From positions 330,460 to 394,459 of the forward strand of contig NZ_UUIS01000001.1 of the NCBI RefSeq assembly GCF_900589395.1: DNA of 64,000 bases. Reading direction: 5' to 3'. Shown one piece after another: positions 7,885 to 17,128 of this stretch. The DNA is from Pseudomonas viridiflava (GTDB lineage: Bacteria; Pseudomonadota; Gammaproteobacteria; Pseudomonadales; Pseudomonadaceae). How positions within the stretch are numbered: the stretch's first letter is position 1; each line of letters opens with the position of its first letter. Made by a program: the position numbers and the translations under genes. The notes below the pieces were generated by a model. The model did no database searches, had not been told where the DNA came from, and was given only the letters and a program-made list of their open reading frames with translations.

Positions 7885-8022
7885 GGTTATGCTCAAGGGC
7901 CGGTGCTATGATCCTGGGTCTGCGTCGCAAAAGAGTAGAAAACTCCCGGCGCATGTTGTTGCAGACGGCCGCACCGTGAGCGGCCCCGCGATATTCGCAC
8001 TCGTCCTGAAAGGAGATAAACC
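7885..8022 (+). promoter_or_regulatory. sodB promoter and leader
   Basis: A good -10 hexamer TATGAT lies at 7907-7912 with only a weak -35 (TGGTTA at 7884-7889). The leader ends with the ribosome-binding site AAAGGAG shortly before the sodB ATG. Iron control of sodB in pseudomonads is usually indirect, through small RNAs acting on the leader, but no such pairing was demonstrated here. Confidence 0.4.
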
Positions 8023-8604
8023 ATGGCTTTTGAATTGCCGCCGCTGCCTTACGATAAAGACGCGCTGTTGCCGCACATTTCTGCGGAAACCCTGGAATAT
8101 CACCACGACAAGCACCACAACACCTACGTCGTGAACCTGAACAACCTGGTCCCTGGTACCGAGTTCGAAGGCAAGACCCTCGAAGAGATCATCAAGTCCT
8201 CTTCGGGCGGCATCTTCAACAACGCCGCCCAGGTCTGGAACCACACCTTCTACTGGAACTGCCTGTCGCCAAACGGCGGCGGCGAGCCTACCGGCGCACT
8301 GGCTGATGCCATCACCGCTTCCTTCGGCTCCTTCGATAAATTCAAGGAAGAGTTCAGCAAGGTCACCATCGGCACGTTCGGCTCCGGCTGGGGCTGGCTG
8401 GTCAAGAAGGCTGACGGTTCCCTGGCCCTGGCCAGCACCATCGGCGCCGGCAACCCGCTGACCAGCGGCGAAACCCCGCTGCTGACCTGCGATGTCTGGG
8501 AACACGCCTACTACATCGACTACCGCAATCTGCGTCCCAAGTACGTCGAGGCGTTCTGGAACCTGGTGAACTGGGACTTCGTGGCCAAGCAATACGCTGC
8601 CTGA
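8023..8604 (+). CDS. sodB: Iron superoxide dismutase
   Basis: 193 residues, the normal length of a bacterial FeSOD. All four metal ligands are in place: His27, His74, Asp157 and His161, with the [11 protein letters not shown] segment (68-78), typical of the iron enzyme, and [11 protein letters not shown] at 157-167. It dismutates superoxide in the cytoplasm. The gene is followed by a strong terminator and, as in P. aeruginosa, by bifA. Confidence 0.97.
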   Translation: MAFELPPLPYDKDALLPHISAETLEYHHDKHHNTYVVNLNNLVPGTEFEGKTLEEIIKSSSGGIFNNAAQVWNHTFYWNCLSPNGGGEPTGALADAITASFGSFDKFKEEFSKVTIGTFGSGWGWLVKKADGSLALASTIGAGNPLTSGETPLLTCDVWEHAYYIDYRNLRPKYVEAFWNLVNWDFVAKQYAA

Positions 8605-8621
8605 TTCTCCCGTCGCACACG

Positions 8622-8647
8622 AAAAACCCGGCCTGGCCGGGTTTTTT
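8622..8647 (+). terminator. Intrinsic terminator after sodB
   Basis: An inverted repeat AAAACCCGGCC / GGCCGGGTTTT with a T-run lies directly downstream of the sodB stop codon. Confidence 0.85.
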
Positions 8648-8958
8648 GTTGTCTGCCTGTACACAGCAATCGCCGGCCAGCCGACTCGCGCAAGTTTCAC
8701 CGCGTCTTGAACAAAATAAGGGCGATTTAAAGTGTGTCATGCCGCCAGAAAGCAATGGCGCAGCAATATCACTTTTTGTATCGTGCTACTTTTCGCTCAA
8801 GTTCTTTGCCTGTCTGTCCGACACTATGGACGCCCCTCCCTGCGCAAGGAGGCAATCGCAGCGTCATTCGCACCCGGCCTTGCCCGTTTGCCGGTGTCGC
8901 GCCTCGTTCACACATGGTTGATCAGCAAGCTCCCGGAACCGATTAAAGGAATGAGCAT
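8648..8958 (+). other. Intergenic region carrying the bifA leader
   Basis: About 310 bp without a supported gene. Short frames here lack coding character. It must contain the bifA promoter. The ribosome-binding site AAAGGA is at 8945-8950. I could not assign -35/-10 boxes with confidence. Confidence 0.5.
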
Positions 8959-11010
8959 TTGAAGCTGGAATTCAAACACAGCCTGTCGGTGAAGCTCCTG
9001 CGTGTGGTGCTGTTGGCAGCGCTGATCGTGGGTGTCGTGCTCAGCTGTGCGCAAATCGTCTTCGATGCCTACAAGACCCGCCAGACCCTGGCCTATGACG
9101 CGCAACGCATCCTCGATATGTTCCGTGACCCCTCGACCCAGGCGGTGTACAGCCTGGATCGCGAAATGGGCATGCAGGTCATCGAGGGATTGTTCCAGGA
9201 CAGCTCGGTGCGCCAGGCCTCGATCGGCCACCCCAACGAAACCCTGCTCGCCGAAAAGGAACGCCCCCTCCAGCAGTCTTCCAGCCGCTGGCTGACCGAC
9301 CTGATCCTCGGCCAGGAGCGCAGCTTCACCACCCAGTTGATGGGCCGCAGCCCCTACAGCGAATACTACGGCGACCTGCGCATCACCCTCGACACCGCCA
9401 ACTATGGCGAAAGCTTCCTCATCAGCGCCCTGATCATCTTTGTCTCCGGCACCTTGCGCGCGCTGGTACTGGCGCTGGTGCTGTACCTGATCTATCACTG
9501 GATGCTCACCAAGCCCCTGTCGAAGATCATCGAACACCTGACCGACATCAATCCGGACCGCCCCAGCGAACACCAGTTGCCGCTGCTCAGAGGCCACGAA
9601 AAGAACGAGTTGGGCCTGTGGATCAACACCGCCAACCAGTTGCTGGCCTCTATCGAGCGCAACACCTACTTGCGCCATGAAGCCGAAAACAGCCTGCAGC
9701 GCATGGCCCAGTATGACTTTCTGACCGGCCTGCCCAATCGTCTGCAGCTGCAACTGCAACTGGACCAGATCCTGGAAACCGCCGGTCGTGAGCAACGCCG
9801 GGTGGCGGTGCTGTGCGTGGGGCTGGACGATTTCAAGGGAATCAACGAACAGTTCAGTTATCAGACCGGCGACCAGTTGCTGCTGGCTCTGGCCAGCCGC
9901 CTGCGCACCCACAGCGGACGCCTGGGTGCGTTGGCGCGCCTGGGCGGCGACCAGTTTGCCCTGGTTCAGGCCGACATCGAACAACCCTACGAAGCGGCCG
10001 AGCTGGCGCAGAACATTCTCGACGGCCTGGAAGCGCCCTTTGCCCTGGAACAGCAGGAAATCCGCCTGCGCGCCACCATCGGCATCACGCTGTTTCCCGA
10101 AGACGGTGACAGCACCGAAAAGCTGCTGCAAAAGGCCGAGCAGACCATGACCCTGGCCAAGACCCGCTCGCGCAACCGCTATCAGTTCTACATCGCCAGC
10201 GTCGACAGTGAGATTCGCCGGCGCCGCGAACTGGAAAAAGACCTGCGCGAAGCCCTGCCCCGTAACCAGTTGTACCTGGTCTATCAGCCGCAGATCAGCT
10301 ATCGGGACCACAGCATCATGGGGGTCGAGGCCTTGATACGCTGGCAACACCCCGAGCATGGCCTGGTGCCGCCGGATGTGTTCATTCCGCTGGCCGAACA
10401 GAACGGCGCGATCATCGCCATCGGTGAGTGGGTGCTGGACCAGGCCTGCCGCCAGTTGCGCGAATGGCACGACCAGGGCTTCGTCGAGTTGCGCATGGCG
10501 GTCAACCTGTCGACCGTACAACTGCACCACACCGAGCTGCCGCGGGTGGTCAACAACCTCTTGCAGATCTATCGCCTGCCGCCACGCAGCCTGGAACTGG
10601 AAGTGACCGAAACCGGCCTGATGGAAGACATCAGTACCGCAGCCCAGCACCTGCTGAGCCTGCGCCGTTCCGGCGCACTGATTGCCATTGACGACTTCGG
10701 CACCGGCTACTCGTCGCTGAGCTACCTCAAGAGCCTGCCGCTGGACAAGATCAAGATCGACAAGAGCTTCGTGCAGGACCTGATCGACGACGATGACGAC
10801 GCCACCATCGTGCGCGCCATTATCCAGCTGGGCAAAAGCCTGGGTATGCAAGTCATTGCCGAAGGCGTGGAAACGACCGAGCAAGAGGCCTACATCATTT
10901 CCGAGGGCTGCCATGAAGGCCAGGGCTATCTGTACAGCAAGCCGCTGCCGGCACGCGAGTTGCTGAACTATCTGAAACAGGCCCGGCGCAGCAGCACAGC
11001 CACGTTGTAG
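8959..11010 (+). CDS. bifA: c-di-GMP phosphodiesterase BifA (GGDEF-EAL)
   Basis: 683 residues. Transmembrane helix 13-34, periplasmic loop, second helix about 151-182, HAMP-like linker, GGDEF domain from about 250 and EAL domain from about 425. The GGDEF signature is degenerate, GGDQF at 329-333, while the EAL site is complete: EAL at 457-459, then NLS, the EVTE motif, DDFGTGYSS and EGVET. This combination and the position after sodB match BifA, a membrane phosphodiesterase that lowers c-di-GMP and promotes swarming and biofilm dispersal. The start codon is TTG: the only nearby ATG (8951) opens a three-codon frame, and AAAGGA sits eight bases before the TTG. Confidence 0.93.
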   Translation: MKLEFKHSLSVKLLRVVLLAALIVGVVLSCAQIVFDAYKTRQTLAYDAQRILDMFRDPSTQAVYSLDREMGMQVIEGLFQDSSVRQASIGHPNETLLAEKERPLQQSSSRWLTDLILGQERSFTTQLMGRSPYSEYYGDLRITLDTANYGESFLISALIIFVSGTLRALVLALVLYLIYHWMLTKPLSKIIEHLTDINPDRPSEHQLPLLRGHEKNELGLWINTANQLLASIERNTYLRHEAENSLQRMAQYDFLTGLPNRLQLQLQLDQILETAGREQRRVAVLCVGLDDFKGINEQFSYQTGDQLLLALASRLRTHSGRLGALARLGGDQFALVQADIEQPYEAAELAQNILDGLEAPFALEQQEIRLRATIGITLFPEDGDSTEKLLQKAEQTMTLAKTRSRNRYQFYIASVDSEIRRRRELEKDLREALPRNQLYLVYQPQISYRDHSIMGVEALIRWQHPEHGLVPPDVFIPLAEQNGAIIAIGEWVLDQACRQLREWHDQGFVELRMAVNLSTVQLHHTELPRVVNNLLQIYRLPPRSLELEVTETGLMEDISTAAQHLLSLRRSGALIAIDDFGTGYSSLSYLKSLPLDKIKIDKSFVQDLIDDDDDATIVRAIIQLGKSLGMQVIAEGVETTEQEAYIISEGCHEGQGYLYSKPLPARELLNYLKQARRSSTATL

Positions 11011-11139
11011 AGCCGCTGCCAAACGGCCTGCAGCATCGGGCTGGCTGGATTCGTGTCCCCTTGATCGCGCCCCTGAAATCATTGGTTACATCCGCACTGA
11101 ACCTGTCTGCGGCTTTACCGGCGTTATGCCTTTACACCG

Positions 11140-11158
11140 AATGTGAATCTTTCGCATT
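11140..11158. promoter_or_regulatory. Dyad upstream of icmP, possible Fur-type site
   Basis: AATGTGAA - TCT - TTCGCATT is a 19-bp dyad with seven of eight positions matching, 61 bp before the icmP start. Its length and AT-rich arms recall Fur boxes, but agreement with the consensus is weak. Imelysin genes are often iron-regulated, which is the only further support. Confidence 0.3.
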
Positions 11159-11218
11159 ATGTCGCAGCTTTTTCGGGCGCCCGCGCCACCTCTTCTTCCT
11201 AGAACGCAGGATTTCGTC

Positions 11219-12595
11219 ATGATTCGTATGCCTCTGGCCAGTGCCAGTCTGCTGGCCATCGCTATCTCTCTCGCCGGTTGCGGTGAAGGCAAGGACAACA
11301 AGGCAGCCGCCCCTGCACCTGCCGCCACACCGGCTCCTGCTGCAGCACCTGCTCCGGCTCCCGCCGCCGCACCGGCTGCAGCGGCACCTGCGGCCGCCGC
11401 ACAGACCAACGATGCGGCCGCCAAGGCCGTGGTCGCCAATTACGCCAACATCGTGCATGCGGTGTTCAGCGACGCCGAGGCCGGCGCGAAGAAGCTGCAG
11501 GTCGCCATCGACGAATTCCTCGCCACACCGAACGACACCACCCTCAAGGCCGCCCGCGACGCCTGGGTGGCCGCCCGCGTTCCTTACATGCAGAGTGAAG
11601 TCTTCCGTTTCGGCAACACCATCATCGACGACTGGGAAGGTCAGGTGAACGCCTGGCCGCTGGATGAGGGCCTGATCGATTACGTCGTCAAGGACTACCA
11701 GCACGCACTGGGCAACCCGGGCGCCAGCGCCAATATCATCGCCAACACCGAGATCCAGGTGGGTGAAGACAAGGTCGATGTCAAAGACATCACCGCCGAG
11801 AAACTCGCCAGCCTCAACGAGCTGGGCGGTTCCGAAGCCAACGTCGCCACTGGCTACCACGCCGTGGAATTCCTGCTCTGGGGCCAGGACCTGCACGGTA
11901 ACGGCCCTGGTGCCGGCGAGCGCCCTGCCAGCGACTACCTCGAAGGTGCCGGCGCTACCGGCGGCCACAACGAACGCCGTCGCGCCTATCTGAAAGCAGT
12001 CACCGAGCTGCTGGTAAGCGACCTGCAGGAAATGGTCAACAACTGGAAGCCGGGCGTGGCCGACAACTATCGCGCAACCCTGGAAGCGGAGTCCGGCGAA
12101 AACGGCCTGCGCAAGATGCTGTTCGGCATGGGCAGCCTGTCGCTGGGCGAACTGGCCGGCGAGCGCATGAAAGTGGCCCTGGAAGCCAACTCCAGCGAAG
12201 ACGAGCACGACTGCTTCAGCGACAACACGCACAACTCGCACTTCTACAACGGCCTGGGCATCCGCAATGTCTATCTGGGCGAATACACCCGCACCGACGG
12301 CAGCAAAGTCAGTGGTCCAAGCCTGTCGTCGCTGGTGGCCAAGGCTGACGCCGCCACCGATGCGACCCTGCGCAGCGACCTGGACAACACCCAGGCCAAA
12401 CTCCAGGTGCTGGTCGACCGCGCCGGCAAGGGCGAACACTTCGACCAACTGATCGCCGCCGGCAACACCGAAGGCAACCAGGTGGTCCGCGACGCCATCG
12501 CCGCCCTGGTCAAGCAGACCGGCGCCATCGAACAGGCGGCCGGCAAACTGGGCATCACCGACCTGAACCCGGACACCGCCGATCACGAGTTCTGA
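11219..12595 (+). CDS. icmP: Imelysin-family lipoprotein IcmP
   Basis: 458 residues. The signal peptide ends in the lipobox LAGC with Cys21 as lipidation site. An Ala/Pro repeat linker (about 29-60) tethers the imelysin-like domain. The family GxHxxE motif is intact as GYHAVE (His214, Glu217). P. aeruginosa IcmP was described as an insulin-cleaving metalloprotease, but imelysin proteins are now viewed mainly as periplasmic iron- or haem-linked proteins related to EfeO. Other members of the same functional set (di-haem protein, second imelysin, DUF1513) resume at 20.0 kb after the inserted T6SS island. Start ATG 11219 follows an AGG-containing site. Confidence 0.88.
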   Translation: MIRMPLASASLLAIAISLAGCGEGKDNKAAAPAPAATPAPAAAPAPAPAAAPAAAAPAAAAQTNDAAAKAVVANYANIVHAVFSDAEAGAKKLQVAIDEFLATPNDTTLKAARDAWVAARVPYMQSEVFRFGNTIIDDWEGQVNAWPLDEGLIDYVVKDYQHALGNPGASANIIANTEIQVGEDKVDVKDITAEKLASLNELGGSEANVATGYHAVEFLLWGQDLHGNGPGAGERPASDYLEGAGATGGHNERRRAYLKAVTELLVSDLQEMVNNWKPGVADNYRATLEAESGENGLRKMLFGMGSLSLGELAGERMKVALEANSSEDEHDCFSDNTHNSHFYNGLGIRNVYLGEYTRTDGSKVSGPSLSSLVAKADAATDATLRSDLDNTQAKLQVLVDRAGKGEHFDQLIAAGNTEGNQVVRDAIAALVKQTGAIEQAAGKLGITDLNPDTADHEF

Positions 12596-12619
12596 TCCGC
12601 CCGGTAACGCGCAGTACAC

Positions 12620-12650
12620 ATGCCGGTCAGTTCGCTGACCGGCATTTTTT
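12620..12650 (+). terminator. Intrinsic terminator after icmP
   Basis: ATGCCGGTCAG - TTCG - CTGACCGGCAT followed by a T-run; a perfect 11-bp stem with a stable tetraloop. Confidence 0.92.
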
Positions 12651-12682
12651 ATGATTTTTCAGGACTGACAGCCGCGCCATGT

Positions 12683-12809
12683 CCTGACTTTTCTGCAATG
12701 GCTGTAGGGCTATTCCGAAACGCAGGTTAGTGTCTTGTTTGTCTAGGCGGCTGTGTCGAGTATCGCGTCTTGATCCTGCTCAAGGCGTACCTGCATGCCC
12801 GACTTCGAA
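12683..12809 (+). repeat. Duplicated leader, copy A (before the DUF4123 gene)
   Basis: This stretch is repeated at 18716-18841. The first 46 bases, from CCTGACTTTTCTGC to the CGCAGGTT ending at 12728, are identical in both copies. The remainder is about 80% identical and continues through the start codon into the first codons (MPDFE here, MPSFE in copy B). It must contain the promoter and ribosome-binding region of the adaptor gene. Confidence 0.85.
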
Positions 12810-13673
12810 TCCGGCCCCGGCGACCTGCCCTGGTCCACACCGGCCTGGCTGCTGTTCAATGGCGTCAATGTCGAGCACTTGGCTCGCACCCTGTACAACT
12901 GCAAATCCGGTATCGATCCGCAACCGATATTCCTGCTGACACGCTTCAAGGACCTGCTGGACAAATCGCCCATGCTGGTCGCGATCGAGGGGCGCTTCGA
13001 TCCGCTTTACGAGCTGTTCCTCAAGCACGTCTGGCATGACTGGGGCCTGCTGCTGTTCAGCGAAAGCCCCATGCAGGACATCCTCGCTCACCTGCGCTGG
13101 CTGATGTTCGTCGACGAACCGGGCCGCAAGCCGACCTACCTGAACCTCTGCGACCCGATCGTGGCCAACGCCCTGTACGGCCTGCACCCACAGCACACCG
13201 ATGACCGCCTGTTCGGCCCCATCGAACAGGTGCATGCCGCCGACGTCATCCACGCCCGCTGGCGGCGCCATGTGCGTCAGGGGCCGCCCCCGCCGGCGCA
13301 GAAACAGCCGCTGTACGGCCTGAACCCGATGCAGCTGCAAGCCCTGGGCGAGAGCAGCCTGAGCATCATGGTGATCGAGCTGGAAAAGCACATGCGCCAG
13401 TTCTTCACCGACTACCTGCCGTACGCCAGCCTGCCGGAGCGTTACCAGCACCTGCATGGCCTGGCGAGCCAGGCCTATGCGCAGGGTTTCACCACCGAGA
13501 TGGACATCTTCCACTACGCCAACGTCAGCCACTTTCTCTCGACCCAGCCCACTGACGCACATGCCGACATTCGCCAGCTGTTGAGCACGACGTCCCCCTT
13601 GACCCACTCGCAGCGTGTCCAGCAAGCCAACTGGCTGGCCGTGGAGCGAAGCCGCACAGGCGCGCCGTCATGA
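12795..13673 (+). CDS. DUF4123 type VI secretion adaptor (Tap/TEC)
   Basis: 292 residues resembling DUF4123 proteins, the adaptors/chaperones that load effectors onto VgrG spikes. The WLLFNGVNVEHLARTLY opening (17-33), a central FLKHVWHDWGLLLFSES segment and the DDRLFGP motif (about 136-142) fit the family. The start codon lies within the duplicated leader and the last four bases overlap the effector start (ATGA), so translation is coupled. No vgrG, hcp or PAAR gene is next to it, so the spike protein it serves is presumably encoded elsewhere on the chromosome. Confidence 0.85.
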   Translation: MPDFESGPGDLPWSTPAWLLFNGVNVEHLARTLYNCKSGIDPQPIFLLTRFKDLLDKSPMLVAIEGRFDPLYELFLKHVWHDWGLLLFSESPMQDILAHLRWLMFVDEPGRKPTYLNLCDPIVANALYGLHPQHTDDRLFGPIEQVHAADVIHARWRRHVRQGPPPPAQKQPLYGLNPMQLQALGESSLSIMVIELEKHMRQFFTDYLPYASLPERYQHLHGLASQAYAQGFTTEMDIFHYANVSHFLSTQPTDAHADIRQLLSTTSPLTHSQRVQQANWLAVERSRTGAPS

Positions 13674-16600
13674 GCCGCAAGACGCTGTCCCCCATCGAAA
13701 AAGCCCACTGGGAATCGCGCGCCAGAAGCCATGTGGATGTGAAGGACGGCGTCAGCGCCTGCCCGCTGATGGGCAAGAACGTGCAGTTGATCCCCGTGCG
13801 CTATGGCCGGGTGGAACGCCTGCACAGCCGGCCTGACGGGGATCGCTACAAGGGTCTCCAGCGCCCCTTGGGCCTGCGCCTGGTGCGTGACGGTTTTCTG
13901 TATGTGATCGACGAAAACGATGTGGAGCTGCATGAATACCGCCTGGTCGATGGCCGGCCTGCCGGATTGCTGTGGAAGGGCCCGCGAGTGACCCAGGATA
14001 TCCGGCTGGAACCGGGCGGCTCCCCGGATATGGTTTTCCCCCACGACAGCCTGCTGCATGTGGCCTGGTCACCCATTCAATGGACTGCCGCCAAATGCAT
14101 GCACATGCTGGGCAGCTCGCCAGACCGTTACTACTTCATGCAGCAGGTGCATCTGGCCAAGGCCGACTGCCAGAAAGGTGGTCCGCACTTGCGTGTGGAA
14201 AGCCAGATCAGGCAGCAACTGGCTGAAATTGCCGAACAGCCGGCCGCGCACTGCTTCGCCCCGGGCATTCCTGAAAAGGAACAACAGGATTATCACTGGG
14301 AAGATCCGCCGTTATTCCGCGAAGCGCATATCGGCCAATTGAAGCAGGCACTCAACCCCCTCTATGAAAACGACCACCTGTATCTGGTGCTCGAAGACAG
14401 CCTGGGCATTATCGAGGACCTGGCCGATGAGCAGGACCGGGTCGTCGACTGGATAAGCGACTGGCGCGAAGCGCATGACAACGAACTGCGCTACGTCACC
14501 GCCAGCTACATCGATACCCTGATGACCGTGGGCGAGCATACGGCACGACAACACGCCGGCAGCGACTCGACGCTATTCAAGAAAACCACCCCCGACCAGC
14601 GCGCTTCCATCTACGCCTGGGTCAATGCACGCAATCGGTGGCGCTGGGAGAAACGTACAAATCACCGCGCCACGACCTACCGGTTCGATGAGATCCCCCA
14701 GGAGCCGATAGAAACCCGGATGGCCGAGCAGGACATGGCCCTGCGCAGGCGCGAAATGGTCGAATCGCTTGGCGACGCGCGCTACAACGAGCTCAAGCAC
14801 GAGATCGAAGCCCTGGAGGACAGCAGCCAGGGCACCCTGAATGGCATAGGCCTGGGTGCACGCGGCATTCAGGACCTGGTGCGCCACGAAGACATGCAAG
14901 CCTACCTGCACCGCGAGCGCGCCCACCTCAAGCGCTGGCAACAACGCCTGGAAGCCATCACCGAGGACCGCACCCACCTGCTGAGCAGCAGCGAATACCA
15001 CCGCAGCACCTGGTACTTCGACCCCGAGAACGCCGAACAATTGGAGCAGGCGCTGATCGTCGAACAGAACTGCATGCGCGACCTGTGCCGCACCGACGAA
15101 AGCCTGAGAAAGGTCGGTGAGTTCTTTCACCAGAACCCGTTTTACATCCTGCCGGTCTTCCAGGGCAGACTGGATTTCAACTACCTCAAGAGCAAGGCCG
15201 GCGACCTGAACAAATGGCTGGATGACATTCGCAACTTCGGGCAAGGGCTGGTCGATGCGAATGCCCGGGTGCATGAAATTGATCAGATCATGAGTCATCA
15301 CTGGTCGAGGAGTCTGGAGCTGCCACCGCACTTGCAGGCCCGGCATCAGGCTGTATTGGCCAGTTATCTGCCTTCGGTTGCTCTGGGTATGAATAACTGG
15401 CTGGCCCGAATGCATAGCGTTCTTGACGACAATCAATTACAGGGCCACCTCGACAAACTCAGCCGGGCCACCAACCGGGCTCACCGCCTGGGCTTGCTGG
15501 TTGCCTTGAAGACTGAAGGCGTCATTCTGAAAGTAGCCGATCAACCGGACGTCGAGCAGTTCAGGGAACGACTGATTCGCTTTGGTCAATTGATCGACCG
15601 GGAAGACCAACTCAGAAAACAGGTCGAAAAACTGAAAAAGCAGCATCGTCGGCGTGGCTTGTCGACGGATGAAAAACACCAGATCGCCTATACCAAACAG
15701 GCGGCCAGCCAGGATTTGCTGAATACGCGCCATGAACGTGCAGCCGTGCTACGGCTGATTGAAAGCAGCATAGAACCGACCACTGCATTGTCCACCGGTT
15801 ATATCCAGGTCCGTCTGGATATAACCGATGCCCAGCGCGCGGGACTGCAGGAGGAGACGCGACGCCTGCAAGCCGGCCTACGGGGTGGATATGCCACGCC
15901 CGGGGCTTACCAGGCGGCTTTCAAGAGCAGTTGGGCACCGCTGTTGTTGGGAACGTTACAGGCAATGAACCTTGGAGAGGCCTGGCGCATCTGGTACAAG
16001 GAGAGGAATGAGGGAACTGGGTCCTCCCGGAAAAATTTCTTATTTTTTACGGCTATTCTCGGCGTACTAGCAAGTGGCTTGACTGCCTATCAACTGGCCC
16101 ACATCGCCATGCTGGACAAGTCTATGCAGGCGTTACTTACAACGCATGCAAGCGCGGCAGGTAGCTTAAAAGCAGTCAGAATTGGACGACTCGGCCTGGG
16201 GCTAGGGGGTGGAATCGCTGCATTGTCTGCGACCCTTAACATAGCCAACTTATTGAATAATTATGAAAAATGGCGAACCGCATTATCACAGGGAACAATG
16301 GGGGAGCAAACGGGTGCCTTGATAGGGGCATTGGGAGATAGCGGAGCAGCAGGCACCTCCACACTGCTTTTCAGCAAGGCAAGCAAAGAACTTTACGGCT
16401 TGCTCAACGAAGTCAGAAAGGCTGACCCTGCCCTGAGAAAAATCGTCGCCAGCCAAGCCTGGGCGACTCGCGGCTCACACTTTCTGAATTTTTCGGCACG
16501 CTTGAATATCTGGGGCCTGTCCTTCTTCGCATTGCAAATGCTCGGCGAGGCGATCCATAACTATTATCACCTGGACGACTTGCAGCGCTGGTTATACGGC

Positions 16601-17128
16601 TGCTTATGGGGCAAGCAGCCACAAGGATGGAGTGACGCTGACACAAGACAGAAACTGGCTGAATCAACCCTGCGCCCTACGGTGATTGATCACGGCATCG
16701 TTATGGATGTTGCCACAAGTGAACCGATTCGAAGCCTTCATCTGATACTGCCAGGAATGGCGCCGGACGCCTTGGAAAGCGACTCACTTCGCTGGAAAAT
16801 CACATGGACCTGTCTTCCTGAAAGGCTGGATGTCAGCGATTTTTTCAGACATAAACTGAGTCTGGCCAACGATTCGCCCATGACACTTGAACTTAAGCTA
16901 GCGCCTGAATACCTGGGGCATCAGGTCCACTTGGACCTGTGCCTGGCAGTCAAACCTGTAATGGCAGAAAACTTTCTGAAAGCTGACAACGGCTATTTGA
17001 ATTACCGCATTCCACTGGGAATGGACGTTGTTAACAAACCTATCACTGCCATGGGCCTGGCGCCCGACACCTCCGCCCCATTGCCGGCCATCCAGATCAC
17101 AAAGAGCTTTATCGATGATAATCAATAA
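13670..17128 (+). CDS. VasX/BTH_I2691-type T6SS pore-forming effector
   Basis: 1152 residues. The N-terminal region (CPLMGKNVQLIPVRYGRVE at 31-49, RLVRDGFLYVIDEND at 70-84) is typical of the VasX/MIX-like T6SS effector head. A long helical, partly coiled-coil middle (about 330-770) follows. Hydrophobic segments at about 787-812, 840-865 and 940-960, partly Gly/Ala-rich, can form a membrane-inserting domain, then comes a beta-rich tail. The Tke5 effector of P. putida is the best-known relative I recall, a toxin that depolarises target membranes. It is flanked by a DUF4123 adaptor (4-bp overlap) and a DUF6708 protein (14-bp overlap), the usual adaptor-toxin-immunity order. The AT-content rises from the toxin domain onward. 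Confidence 0.85.
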   Translation: MSRKTLSPIEKAHWESRARSHVDVKDGVSACPLMGKNVQLIPVRYGRVERLHSRPDGDRYKGLQRPLGLRLVRDGFLYVIDENDVELHEYRLVDGRPAGLLWKGPRVTQDIRLEPGGSPDMVFPHDSLLHVAWSPIQWTAAKCMHMLGSSPDRYYFMQQVHLAKADCQKGGPHLRVESQIRQQLAEIAEQPAAHCFAPGIPEKEQQDYHWEDPPLFREAHIGQLKQALNPLYENDHLYLVLEDSLGIIEDLADEQDRVVDWISDWREAHDNELRYVTASYIDTLMTVGEHTARQHAGSDSTLFKKTTPDQRASIYAWVNARNRWRWEKRTNHRATTYRFDEIPQEPIETRMAEQDMALRRREMVESLGDARYNELKHEIEALEDSSQGTLNGIGLGARGIQDLVRHEDMQAYLHRERAHLKRWQQRLEAITEDRTHLLSSSEYHRSTWYFDPENAEQLEQALIVEQNCMRDLCRTDESLRKVGEFFHQNPFYILPVFQGRLDFNYLKSKAGDLNKWLDDIRNFGQGLVDANARVHEIDQIMSHHWSRSLELPPHLQARHQAVLASYLPSVALGMNNWLARMHSVLDDNQLQGHLDKLSRATNRAHRLGLLVALKTEGVILKVADQPDVEQFRERLIRFGQLIDREDQLRKQVEKLKKQHRRRGLSTDEKHQIAYTKQAASQDLLNTRHERAAVLRLIESSIEPTTALSTGYIQVRLDITDAQRAGLQEETRRLQAGLRGGYATPGAYQAAFKSSWAPLLLGTLQAMNLGEAWRIWYKERNEGTGSSRKNFLFFTAILGVLASGLTAYQLAHIAMLDKSMQALLTTHASAAGSLKAVRIGRLGLGLGGGIAALSATLNIANLLNNYEKWRTALSQGTMGEQTGALIGALGDSGAAGTSTLLFSKASKELYGLLNEVRKADPALRKIVASQAWATRGSHFLNFSARLNIWGLSFFALQMLGEAIHNYYHLDDLQRWLYGCLWGKQPQGWSDADTRQKLAESTLRPTVIDHGIVMDVATSEPIRSLHLILPGMAPDALESDSLRWKITWTCLPERLDVSDFFRHKLSLANDSPMTLELKLAPEYLGHQVHLDLCLAVKPVMAENFLKADNGYLNYRIPLGMDVVNKPITAMGLAPDTSAPLPAIQITKSFIDDNQ

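Noticed and set aside
7824..8022. A PrrF-type small RNA gene upstream of sodB
   Set aside because: No terminator or characteristic pairing core is visible; the region is better explained as promoter and leader.
8908..11082. A 724-codon open frame antisense to bifA
   Set aside because: It covers bifA exactly on the other strand, has the Gln/His/Ala-rich composition of a GC-biased shadow frame and shows no domain. BifA itself has clear motifs.
12688..12728. Sigma-54 promoter in the duplicated leader
   Set aside because: The TGGC in the block is not followed by a TTGC-type -12 element at the required spacing.
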